NCBI RefSeq assembly: GCF_002090115.1
Contig: NZ_BBRK01000004.1
Coordinates: 434,001-498,000, forward strand
Reading direction: 5' to 3'
Length of the DNA: 64,000 nucleotides
Origin: Demequina sp. NBRC 110054
GTDB taxonomy: Bacteria > Actinomycetota > Actinomycetes > Actinomycetales > Demequinaceae
The notes under the pieces are model-generated. The model was not told the origin of the DNA, ran no database searches, and worked only from the letters and a program-made list of their open reading frames with translations. The position numbers and the translations under genes are program-made. Every line of letters starts with the position of its first letter. The stretch's first letter is position 1. Below, piece by piece: positions 15,695 to 23,765 of this stretch.

Positions 15695-17766
15695 CACATG
15701 GACGGCTCTCCCGCGCGGCACTGATCGCCTGCACGGCCGCGCTCCTGGCACTCACCGCCTGCACCCATACCCCGGACGCCGACGGCACGACCACGTCGTC
15801 GGAAGTCTCCGCTACCGCCTCGGATGATGGCGGGACGGGCGTGGTCGACGCGGCCGCCTCGAGCCTCACGAAGACCCTGCCCGTCGAGGCGGTGGGAGAG
15901 GCTCCGTCCACCGCCAATGTCGCCGACGGGGTCCTGGCCCCGACCAACCGGTGGTACTCGTCGCTCGCGTACGCGACCCTGCCCGCGCGCGCCTATCCCA
16001 CGCCCGTGAGCGTCGAGATCGACAAGGGATCGATCGGGGTCGCGCTCCCGACCATCGCCGCCTCGGACGCGCTGATCGCCGCGCAGACGGGAACGCTGCT
16101 CAGCGTGAAGGTCAAGGGCTCGAACTCGCGCCCTACGCTCACTGTGAACGACCCCGTGTACACCTCGCTCGCCTACTCCGGGAGCGATGGCCCGCTCGCC
16201 ACGGCGACTCTGGCGCAAGGCTGGCCCGCGGTCGGGCTCATCGCCGACGCCGACGTGGAGCTGAAGCTGTCCGCCGAGCCCGCCTGGACCCGCGACACCG
16301 GCACGATCGAGATCGAGGGGACCACGTACGCGGTCAAGACGTCCCGCGCGACGACCGACGGCTCGAGCGTGGCGCTCGCCGAGGGCGGCTGGCTCATGGC
16401 ATTCCCGATCCCCGAGGATGCGACGGCGAGCACGTACATCGAGGCGATGGGCTCTCCGATCGTCTCGGTGGCAACCACCGGCACGGTCGACGGTGACGGC
16501 ACGACGACCACGCTGAGCTACGCGACTGTCGACGACGACCCGACCGTGGCCGTCCCATCCGCAGCGGTGGATGGCGTCGGCATCACGGAGGACGGCGCGG
16601 AGGTCGAGTGCGCCGCGGGCACCTTCCTGACGATCGACGGCGAGACGACGGCATGCGCGTCCTCGACGCTCGCGTGGACAGTCGACACCATCGAGCCCTC
16701 GCTCACGCTCGACGTCGACGGCCTCAGCCACGAGGAGAAGGACGCGGTGCTCGCCGCGCTCCAGGACGATGCGGCGGGAGTCGACTACCCGTCGGACACC
16801 TACTTCGGAGCGAAGGCGATGTACCGGGACGCCCAGCTGCTCGCGCTCGCGAACGACCTCGGCGACGAGGACTCCGCTGCGACGATCGGGGCACGACTCT
16901 CGGCCGCGCTCGCCGAGTGGACCGACGCCTCGCGCTGCGAGAGCGCGAACTCGCGCTGCTTCGTGTACGACCCGAACTGGGCGGGGGTCGTCGGGTACGA
17001 GACCGCCTACGGCTCCGAGGAGTTCAACGACCACCACTTCCACTACGGCTACCTCATCTACGCTGCGACCGTCGCCGTCGAGGAGGGCATCGTGTCGGTC
17101 GACGACGTCGCGCCGGTGATCGACGCGCTTGTCGCCGACATCGCCTCCACAGGCACGGCCGAGGTGCCGACAACACGGGTATTCGACCCCTATGCGGGCC
17201 ACTCGTGGGCCTCAGGTACGTCGGAGTTCGCCGACGGCAACAACCAGGAGTCGAGCTCCGAGGCCGTCAATGCGTGGACCGCCGTCGCAGGATGGGCGCA
17301 GCTGCGCGGGGACGATGTGGCCTACAGCAGGGCGGTATGGATGCTGTCCGCGGAGGCGCATGCCGCGCTCGCGCTCTACCTCCGACCCGACACGTCGTTC
17401 GCGCCCGAGTACCTCCATCAGGTCGTCGGGATCGAGTGGGGCGCCAAGCGCGACTGGGCCACATGGTTCTCCGCCGACCCCGCCGCGATGCTGGGGATCC
17501 AGCTCATCCCGCTGAACCCCACCCAGCTGTCTCTCCTGAGCGCCGACGACGACGACACCCACACGCGCATCCTCGCGTCGATCGCCGAGGCGATGCCGTC
17601 GGGGACGGCGACCCAGTTCACCGACCTCATCACCATGTACTCGTCGCTCGCCGACTCGATCGAGCAGGCGACCGCCTGGGACATCGCGCTCACGCTGCCC
17701 GAGAGCGCGATCGACGACGGCATGTCGCGCGCCTACATGCTCGCCTTCATCGCAAACGCCGACTAG
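15691..17766 (+). CDS. GH81 endo-beta-1,3-glucanase lipoprotein
   Basis: A 691-residue exported enzyme with a lipoprotein signal: LALTAC places the lipidated Cys near residue 27, so it should sit on the outer face of the membrane. After a Ser/Thr-rich linker the GH81 domain begins at about residue 75 (NRWYSSLAYA). The catalytic regions are FNDHHFHYGY with D447 as acid, and GNNQESSSEA with E520 and E524. The spacing (73 and 4) is close to that of characterised GH81 enzymes. GH81 cleaves internal beta-1,3-glucan bonds. Its GTG start overlaps the adaptor stop, so it is made with the synthase and probably trims or releases the product, as GH8 does in cellulose operons. Confidence 0.88.
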   Translation: MTHGRLSRAALIACTAALLALTACTHTPDADGTTTSSEVSATASDDGGTGVVDAAASSLTKTLPVEAVGEAPSTANVADGVLAPTNRWYSSLAYATLPARAYPTPVSVEIDKGSIGVALPTIAASDALIAAQTGTLLSVKVKGSNSRPTLTVNDPVYTSLAYSGSDGPLATATLAQGWPAVGLIADADVELKLSAEPAWTRDTGTIEIEGTTYAVKTSRATTDGSSVALAEGGWLMAFPIPEDATASTYIEAMGSPIVSVATTGTVDGDGTTTTLSYATVDDDPTVAVPSAAVDGVGITEDGAEVECAAGTFLTIDGETTACASSTLAWTVDTIEPSLTLDVDGLSHEEKDAVLAALQDDAAGVDYPSDTYFGAKAMYRDAQLLALANDLGDEDSAATIGARLSAALAEWTDASRCESANSRCFVYDPNWAGVVGYETAYGSEEFNDHHFHYGYLIYAATVAVEEGIVSVDDVAPVIDALVADIASTGTAEVPTTRVFDPYAGHSWASGTSEFADGNNQESSSEAVNAWTAVAGWAQLRGDDVAYSRAVWMLSAEAHAALALYLRPDTSFAPEYLHQVVGIEWGAKRDWATWFSADPAAMLGIQLIPLNPTQLSLLSADDDDTHTRILASIAEAMPSGTATQFTDLITMYSSLADSIEQATAWDIALTLPESAIDDGMSRAYMLAFIANAD

Positions 17767-17793
17767 GGACGACGCTCCCACTCGCGAGAAGGC

Positions 17794-17824
17794 GCCGACC
17801 TCGCAAATCGTCCGCGAGATCGGC
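17794..17824 (+). terminator. Stem-loop after the GH81 gene
   Basis: GCCGACCTCGC (17794-17804) pairs with GCGAGATCGGC (17814-17824) with one mismatch around a 9-nt loop, 28 bases past the stop codon. The gap from 17767 to 18085 (319 bases) also holds an outer repeat CCACTCGCG / CGCGAGTGG and the CRP-like site at 17922. I see no gene in it. Confidence 0.6.
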
Positions 17825-17921
17825 ACATCGCCCCTGGGCCGAGCCCGATGAGGACGTTGCGGACGACACGCGAGTGGAATTCGTCACACAGATGCGGCAC
17901 GCCGTGCCGTCGTGCGCCTAG

Positions 17922-17937
17922 TGTGGCGCACATCACA
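17922..17937 (+). promoter_or_regulatory. CRP/GlxR-type binding site upstream of exopolysaccharide unit 2
   Basis: TGTGG-CGCACA-TCACA matches TGTGA-N6-TCACA at 9 of 10 positions, 149 bases before the second synthase start. TAGTGT (17919-17924) just overlapping it could be a -10 hexamer, in which case binding would repress. It mirrors the site at 12705 before the paralogous unit. Confidence 0.6.
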
Positions 17938-18085
17938 TCCGCGCGTCTCCGGCATCCGGTGTGCGGGCCCCGCCCCCGGGGACCGCTGCGGGCCTCCGGA
18001 CCGACCGCACCCAGGCAGCGTCGCCGCCGCTCTCCCCCGAGCGTGTCCCTGTCCGCTGACCCACGCCCCTCCCCGGAGCATCACG

Positions 18086-21000
18086 ATGAGCATCCCGCAG
18101 TCCCCCGACAGCACCCGCCACGAGCATCATCCCTTCATGGGTTCGGAGCAGTCCCCGGTCCTCATCACGCTCGTGATGATCGCGACCCTCGGCGTGCTCG
18201 CCTACGCGGGCTTCCTCCTGAATCCGTCCAACCGCGGCGACATCGTGCCGTACGTCATGGTCGTCACCGCCGAGCTCGTGCTCGTGCTACATGCCCTCAT
18301 GACGAGCTGGACCATCCTCGCGGGCGGCCAGAACCCGCGCACGTACGCGGTCCACCACGCGCGCAGCACGCTCTACGCCCACCATCACGGCGATCCCACG
18401 CGCTGGCCGATCGTGCTGGGCGGCCGTCCCATCACCGTCGACATCCTCATCACGGTGTACGGCGAGCCGCTCGACGTGATCGAGCGCACGACCCGCGCGG
18501 CGCTCGCGATGCGGGGCAGCCACCGCACGTGGATCCTCGACGACGGCCGCAGCGACGAGGTCAAGGAGCTCGCCGCCACGCTCGGTGCGCGCTACGTGCG
18601 CCGCCTCACGTCGCACGGCGCCAAGGCAGGCAACGTCAACCACGCCCTCACGCTGGCCAAGGGCGAGTTCTTCGCCATCTTCGACGCCGACTTCGTGCCT
18701 CGCCCCGAGTTCATCGAGCACACGCTGCCGTTCTTCGTCGACCGCAAGCTGGCCTTCGTGCAGACGCCCCAGGCGTACGGCAACGAGCACGACAGCGTCA
18801 TCGCCAAGGGCGCCGCGTACATGCAGACGGTCTTCTACCGCTTCGTGCAGCCCGGCAAGAACAAGTTCAACGCGGCGTTCTGCGTCGGCACGAACGTGAT
18901 GTTCCGTCGAGAGGCCGTGCTCGATGTCGGCGGCATCTACACCGACTCGAAGTCCGAGGACGTGTGGACCTCGATCATGCTCCACGAGCGCGGATGGCGG
19001 TCGATCTTCATCCCCGAGGTGCTCGCGATCGGCGACGCCCCCGACAGCGTGGAGGCGTTCTCCAAGCAGCAGCTGCGGTGGGCGACAGGCGGATTCGAGA
19101 TCCTCTTCACCCACCCGCTCTTCAGCCGCAAGAAGTCCAACCTCACCCTGGACCAGCGGCTCCAGTACCTCACGACCGCGTCGTTCTACCTCACCGGCAT
19201 CGCGCCCCTGCCGCTGCTGCTGGTCCCGCCGCTCGAGATCTTCTTCGACCTGCGTCCGGTCTCGCTGTCGATCACCGTGCTCGAATGGGCGCTGTTCTAC
19301 GCAGGCTTCTACCTGATGCAGATCATCCTGGCCTGGTACGCGCTCGGCACGTACAAGTGGCAGACGCTCACGCTCGCCACCGTGTCGTTCCCCGTCTACA
19401 CGAAGGCCCTGTTCAACGTCCTGCGCGGCAAGGACGTGGGCTGGCAGTCCACGGGCTCGGTGAAGCAGAGCTCAGCGTTCAACTTCATGATCCCGCAGAT
19501 GCTGTTCTTCGCTTTCCTGCTCATCGCGTCGTTCGTCGCGATCTGGCGAGACGTCGGCAACGGGCTGCTGACGCTCGCGACCGTGTGGAACATCCTCAAC
19601 ACGACCATCCTCGGCGTCTTCATCGTCTCCGCCGGCCTCGACATCAAGCCGCGCGCGTGGGGTCGACGCGCGAAGTCGGCGTCCGAGGATCCCTCCGTCC
19701 ACGTCGATGAGCTGGACGTGGAGATCGCCGCGATGCTCGAGGAGCACGGCGAGATCGCCCCCGGCGCGATGCCGGTCGGCGTCGGGCCCCGCCTCGCCGA
19801 GCACGCCCGCTACCTCAGGGTCCGACCAGAGGACCAGATCCCTGCCGAGACGGTCGTGACCTTCCCTGCGGCGGCGCGGGCCTCGCTGCCCGCGGGCGGC
19901 ACTCCGTCATGGGCGGCTCAGGGCGTGTCGAACGCGCAGAGCGCGACGGCGGCAGCCACGCTCGCGGCGACGATGGCGGCGCGCTCCGTCGCGGACACCA
20001 GGACGGGACACGCCGAGGCGGCCCGCGCGCAGATCGTCGCCGTGCCGGACGCCGCGTCGGGGAGCTCCTCGGAGAATGAGGGCGCGTCCGAGGATGCGGT
20101 CATCGTGCACTCGCCGACGGCTGAGACCGGGCCGGCCGGGCTCGGGGACGATGCGCCCGCTGGCGAGGACGCACAGGACGTCGCAGAGACCGATGGCGCC
20201 ACGGTCGACGACACGGAGCCGGACACCCCGGAGTCGGTGGAGGCCGCGGCCCCCGCCCACGCGGCGTCGCGCGACGAGGACGACTCCGCCGCGGCATCGT
20301 CCGGGGAAGGTGCCGCGGGCCTCTCCGCGGCCGGGACCTCGACCGCGCCCCTGCCCGGCGACCCCGAGAGCGCGGGACCGGTTCCGGCCGGACCGCGCGA
20401 GGCGCCCTTCGCTCCCGCCCCGGCGGCGGCGTGGGGCCAGCCCTACGAGCCCGGCGACTATCCCCTCCCGGGAGACTTCCCGCAGTTCGAGGAGGCGGGC
20501 TACGGGTACCCGGCCTATGGCCAGCCGCCGTACGGTCAGCCCGCATACCCTCCGCCGGGCTATGGCCAGCCCGGATACGCGGCGGCGTACGGCCACTCAC
20601 CCTATGGACCGCAGGCCGGCTACCCCGGACCTCAGGGTCCCGGCCAGTACGGCGCGTACGACCGGTGGCAGGGCTATCCGCCGCAGGCGCCTCCGAACTA
20701 CCAGGGGCACCCGGCGAGCCAGGGCTATGGCGGTCAGCAGGAGCGCCCGGGCGCGCAGGCCTACCCGACCCAACCCGGCCATGCCGCACACCCGGGATAC
20801 GACGCGCCCCAGGAAGCGCCGTCGCCGGGCCAGTGGTACGCGGGCCCGCCCGCACGCGAGTCGGGGTACCCGCCCTACGGCGCCCCGACCGGCTACGACC
20901 CGTACACGGGTCTGCCGTACCCGCCGTCGGCACCGTCCGCTCAGGCCTATCCGTACCAGGAGGCGGTCGGCTACGGCTGGCAGCCTCCGCAGGCCCCCTA

Positions 21001-21187
21001 CCCGCCGTCGCCCGCCTCGCCGGGAGCCGGTGCCCCCGCGATGCAGGACGGCGCCGCCTCGGGCCACCCCGGGGCACAGGGCCCCGCCCGGTCGCGCCAG
21101 CCGCGACCTCCCCATGCGCCGTCTCCGTACCCCACCGACGCGACCGGCCGCTTCCCCGGCGCCGGCGGGCCGACCCCGCGCTCCTGA
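18086..21187 (+). CDS. Processive GT2 glycosyltransferase with a long Pro/Gly/Tyr/Gln-rich tail
   Basis: A 1033-residue paralogue of the synthase at 12861. The ATG at 18086 follows GGAG at 7 nt; the open frame extends 58 codons upstream but those codons lie over the promoter. The GT2 core has D152-D153, D200-A-D202, S290-E291-D292 and Q328-x2-R331-W332, with membrane helices at about 20-62 and after 365. Beyond residue 550 it has an acidic, Ala-rich region and then, from about 780 to the end, a low-complexity tail rich in YGQP, PPGYGQPGY and PYG units, clearly cytoplasmic and disordered. There is no PilZ domain. It probably makes the same or a related beta-glucan as unit 1 and is followed by its own adaptor. 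Confidence 0.83.
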   Translation: MSIPQSPDSTRHEHHPFMGSEQSPVLITLVMIATLGVLAYAGFLLNPSNRGDIVPYVMVVTAELVLVLHALMTSWTILAGGQNPRTYAVHHARSTLYAHHHGDPTRWPIVLGGRPITVDILITVYGEPLDVIERTTRAALAMRGSHRTWILDDGRSDEVKELAATLGARYVRRLTSHGAKAGNVNHALTLAKGEFFAIFDADFVPRPEFIEHTLPFFVDRKLAFVQTPQAYGNEHDSVIAKGAAYMQTVFYRFVQPGKNKFNAAFCVGTNVMFRREAVLDVGGIYTDSKSEDVWTSIMLHERGWRSIFIPEVLAIGDAPDSVEAFSKQQLRWATGGFEILFTHPLFSRKKSNLTLDQRLQYLTTASFYLTGIAPLPLLLVPPLEIFFDLRPVSLSITVLEWALFYAGFYLMQIILAWYALGTYKWQTLTLATVSFPVYTKALFNVLRGKDVGWQSTGSVKQSSAFNFMIPQMLFFAFLLIASFVAIWRDVGNGLLTLATVWNILNTTILGVFIVSAGLDIKPRAWGRRAKSASEDPSVHVDELDVEIAAMLEEHGEIAPGAMPVGVGPRLAEHARYLRVRPEDQIPAETVVTFPAAARASLPAGGTPSWAAQGVSNAQSATAAATLAATMAARSVADTRTGHAEAARAQIVAVPDAASGSSSENEGASEDAVIVHSPTAETGPAGLGDDAPAGEDAQDVAETDGATVDDTEPDTPESVEAAAPAHAASRDEDDSAAASSGEGAAGLSAAGTSTAPLPGDPESAGPVPAGPREAPFAPAPAAAWGQPYEPGDYPLPGDFPQFEEAGYGYPAYGQPPYGQPAYPPPGYGQPGYAAAYGHSPYGPQAGYPGPQGPGQYGAYDRWQGYPPQAPPNYQGHPASQGYGGQQERPGAQAYPTQPGHAAHPGYDAPQEAPSPGQWYAGPPARESGYPPYGAPTGYDPYTGLPYPPSAPSAQAYPYQEAVGYGWQPPQAPYPPSPASPGAGAPAMQDGAASGHPGAQGPARSRQPRPPHAPSPYPTDATGRFPGAGGPTPRS

Positions 21188-21229
21188 CGTGACGACGTCC
21201 CCTCTCGATCTGCTGAAGGACCTCCCCTC

Positions 21230-21955
21230 ATGCTTCTGACCAACCAGCTTCGCTTCGCGCTCGGTCTCGTCGTGGTGCTGCTCATCGGCGCCATCGCCAC
21301 CGTCGTCTTCAACCAGCGCGAGCACCGGCTCGACAGCGTGACGGGCTCGATCCAGGCCGTCGAGCACCCCGTCGGCACCGACTACGCGGGCATCGTGACC
21401 GCGACCTTCATCGCGAAGGGCGACGAGGTCAGCGCGGGCGACGCCCTGATGCAGATCTCGTCGACCACGCTCGAGCGCGACGTCGCCGAGGGCCTCGTGG
21501 ACGCGGAGGACGGCCTCGTCACCGCGGACGGCGTGATCACGATCGTCGCCTCGGTCGACGGCATCGTCACCGACGTCGCCGTCAACGCGGGCAGCTACGC
21601 GTGGCAGGGCTCGCCAGTCGCCACGATCTCGGAGCGGGACACCCTGTACGTGACGTCGGACTTTCAGGTCAACCGCCTGGACTTCGACAGGATCCCCCAC
21701 GTCGAGTCGGTCGACATCACGCTGCCGGACGACACGATCATCACGGGCATGCTTGAGGACTTCACCGTCGAGCAGGCGGGCGACTACTCGACCGTCACCG
21801 GCGTGATCACGTCCGACGAGCTCGGGTGGGGCGACGTCAACGGGCTCGTGGTGCCGGGCACCCCGGTGCTGTCCACGATGAACCTCGAGGACTCGGGCCT
21901 CCTGTCGGGCGTCGGCGACATGCTCCAGCAGTTCGTCCACCGCATCGGCCTGTGA
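21230..21955 (+). CDS. Short HlyD-like membrane adaptor, paralogue
   Basis: A 241-residue paralogue of the adaptor at 14969, equal in length. One membrane helix (about residues 7-27) is followed by NQREHRLDS, the lipoyl half-motif GDEVSAGDALMQIS and a second half SVDGIVTDVAVNAGSYAW. It ends VHRIGL like its sister (AHRIGL). GAAGGA lies 9 bases before the ATG. It is 42 bases downstream of the second synthase, so co-transcribed. No GH81 gene follows here; the glucanase of unit 1 may serve both. Confidence 0.7.
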   Translation: MLLTNQLRFALGLVVVLLIGAIATVVFNQREHRLDSVTGSIQAVEHPVGTDYAGIVTATFIAKGDEVSAGDALMQISSTTLERDVAEGLVDAEDGLVTADGVITIVASVDGIVTDVAVNAGSYAWQGSPVATISERDTLYVTSDFQVNRLDFDRIPHVESVDITLPDDTIITGMLEDFTVEQAGDYSTVTGVITSDELGWGDVNGLVVPGTPVLSTMNLEDSGLLSGVGDMLQQFVHRIGL

Positions 21956-22008
21956 CGGCGGCACTTCCCCGGCGCCGCACGGGGCGCCGGACCTATGGCG
22001 AATCCGCA

Positions 22009-22482
22009 GTGGACCAGCGGCTCGACGCCGTGCTCGCGGCCCGCGATCTCGACGATCTGGGTCCAACGCTGGCCGCGCTCGAGGAGCTGGCGGCGGAGCA
22101 CCCGAACTCCCCGCAGGTGCTCTACGAGCTCGGCGGCTCGCACCTCATGCTCGGAGACCTCGGCGCTGCCCGCCGGTGGTTCGAGGAGACGCTCGCGACG
22201 GGACCCTCGGGCGAGCTGCTGCGGCGATGCCTGATGCGCTACGCGAACGTGCTCCACGCGCTCGGGCATGAGGACGATTCGACGCAGATCATCGCGGAGG
22301 TGCGTCGCCGCTTCCCGGGAGCCCCCTCGCAGAAGGTCTTCGACGCGATCGCGCTCCACACTGCGGGCGACGTGGACGAGGCGTTCCTCACGCTGCTCGA
22401 GGTGCTCGCCGAGGCGTACGGCGTGACCGAGGAGGATCGCTTCCACTCGGGCTTCCTGCGCGCCCTCGCCGTGCGCGACTGA
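22009..22482 (+). CDS. Tetratricopeptide repeat protein
   Basis: A 157-residue soluble TPR protein beginning MDQRLDAVLAARDLDDLGPT, with repeats around residues 20-50 (HPNSPQVLYELGGSHLMLGD) and 55-100. The GTG at 22009 fits the usual start of related actinobacterial TPR proteins. A GTG at 21952 overlapping the adaptor stop (GTGA) would add 19 residues and give translational coupling, so the start is uncertain. Its place after the second adaptor suggests the same transcript; a link to polysaccharide synthesis is unproven. Confidence 0.7.
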   Translation: MDQRLDAVLAARDLDDLGPTLAALEELAAEHPNSPQVLYELGGSHLMLGDLGAARRWFEETLATGPSGELLRRCLMRYANVLHALGHEDDSTQIIAEVRRRFPGAPSQKVFDAIALHTAGDVDEAFLTLLEVLAEAYGVTEEDRFHSGFLRALAVRD

Positions 22483-22531
22483 CGCCAACCGCGGGTGGCG
22501 TGGCACCGTGCCACGGGACGAGACTGGCGAG

Positions 22532-23530
22532 GTGACCGAACCCTCACCAGCGACCGCATCGTCCGTCTCCACCGCATCGTCCGTGCGCCCGGGGGTGCTC
22601 GACCGCACCGGCCTGGGGCTCGGTCTGGGCGCCTACCTGGTGTGGGGGCTGTTCCCGATCCTCATGCACGCGCTCGAGCCCGCATCGGCCGTCGAGATCA
22701 CCGCGCAGCGGATCCTGTGGTCCGTCGCGGTGTGCGCGGTGATCGTCACCGCGGTGCGCGGCTGGGGTCGGCTGCGCGCCGCCCTGACCGACCTCAAGAC
22801 GCTCGGCACGCTCGCACTCGCCGCCGCGTTGATCGTCACCAACTGGCTCACCTATGTGTTCTCCGTCGTCACCGACCGCGTGGCGCACGCGTCGCTCGGC
22901 TACTACATCAACCCGCTCGTGCTGGTGGCGCTCGGGGTGCTGGTCCTCGGCGAGCGGCTGCGGCGGCTGCAGATCGTCGCGGTCGGCATCGCGACGATCG
23001 CGGTCGGCGTGATCAGCGTCGAGCTGGGCGGGGTCCCGTGGATCTCGCTCGTGCTCGCGTTCTCGTTCGGGATCTACGGGCTCATCAAGAAGCGCGTGGC
23101 CGTCGACCCGATCACGGGGCTGAGCGTCGAGACGATGGTCCTCGCGCCCGTCGCCGCGGTCGTGGTGTGGCGGCTGTCCGCGTCCGGCGAGGCGACGTTC
23201 GGCGTGCGCGGCTCGGCGGGGCTCGGGCTCTCCCACGATCTGCTGATCGCGTCGACCGGCGTGTTCACCGTCGGCGCGCTGCTGCTGTTCTCCGGCGCCG
23301 CCCAGCGGCTCCCACTGAACGTCGTCGGACTGCTCCAGTACCTCGCGCCGACAATCATGTTCATGCTGGCCGTGTGGCTGTGGGGCGAGGAGATGTCCCC
23401 AGCGCGCTGGGTGGGCTTCGCGCTCGTGTGGATCGCGCTCGTGGTGCTGACGGTGGACAGCCTGCGCGCCTCGCGGTCGTCGCTGCGCGACCCGCGCGAG
23501 GCCGAGGTCGAGCCGGCCGAGCCGGTGTAG
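22532..23530 (+). CDS. rarD: RarD/EamA-family drug-metabolite transporter
   Basis: About 332 residues with ten predicted membrane helices, two EamA halves, and the RarD hallmarks GLGAYLVWGLFPI, EITAQRILWS, NWLTYVF and YLAPTIMFMLAVWLWGE. RarD proteins are thought to export small metabolites; the substrate is unknown. The start could be GTG 22532 or GTG 22508. Either way the N-terminal tail is ASSVSTASSV, encoded by two copies of the dispersed GCATCGTCC word 18 bases apart. The gene converges on the next one, and a word-built hairpin lies between. Confidence 0.87.
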   Translation: MTEPSPATASSVSTASSVRPGVLDRTGLGLGLGAYLVWGLFPILMHALEPASAVEITAQRILWSVAVCAVIVTAVRGWGRLRAALTDLKTLGTLALAAALIVTNWLTYVFSVVTDRVAHASLGYYINPLVLVALGVLVLGERLRRLQIVAVGIATIAVGVISVELGGVPWISLVLAFSFGIYGLIKKRVAVDPITGLSVETMVLAPVAAVVVWRLSASGEATFGVRGSAGLGLSHDLLIASTGVFTVGALLLFSGAAQRLPLNVVGLLQYLAPTIMFMLAVWLWGEEMSPARWVGFALVWIALVVLTVDSLRASRSSLRDPREAEVEPAEPV

Positions 23531-23670
23531 CGCCCGCCCTCCATGCACTCCGCACGGATTCTCGCGCGACACGCGAGCGTGTCGCCGTCCGCGCAGGCGT
23601 GGCGTTCGGGGTGTCGAACCGAAATCCGTGCCCAGTGCTTGGGCACGGACGATGCGCCACTCGCCTCCAC

Positions 23671-23731
23671 GACGAGAAGCCCGGACGATGCGGTGGTCGC
23701 GTCGTCCGCGCCGCATCGTCCGGGCCTCGTC
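23671..23731. terminator. Bidirectional hairpin built from two inverted copies of the 9-mer word
   Basis: GCCCGGACGATGCGG (23679-23693) pairs perfectly with its reverse complement (23711-23725), and GACGAG / CTCGTC extend the stem by 6 bp across an AA bulge. The loop is 17 nt. It lies between the convergent rarD and membrane-protein genes, where a shared terminator belongs. Each arm contains GGACGATGC; a third copy is at 23647. Confidence 0.85.
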
Positions 23732-23765
23732 AGGCGTACCCCCGCCTGCCTGGTCTGGGGCTAGC

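Noticed and set aside
17912-18085. Upstream in-frame extension of the second glycan synthase
   Set aside because: It covers the CRP-like site and promoter region, has no ribosome-binding site, and the paralogue aligns from the ATG at 18086.
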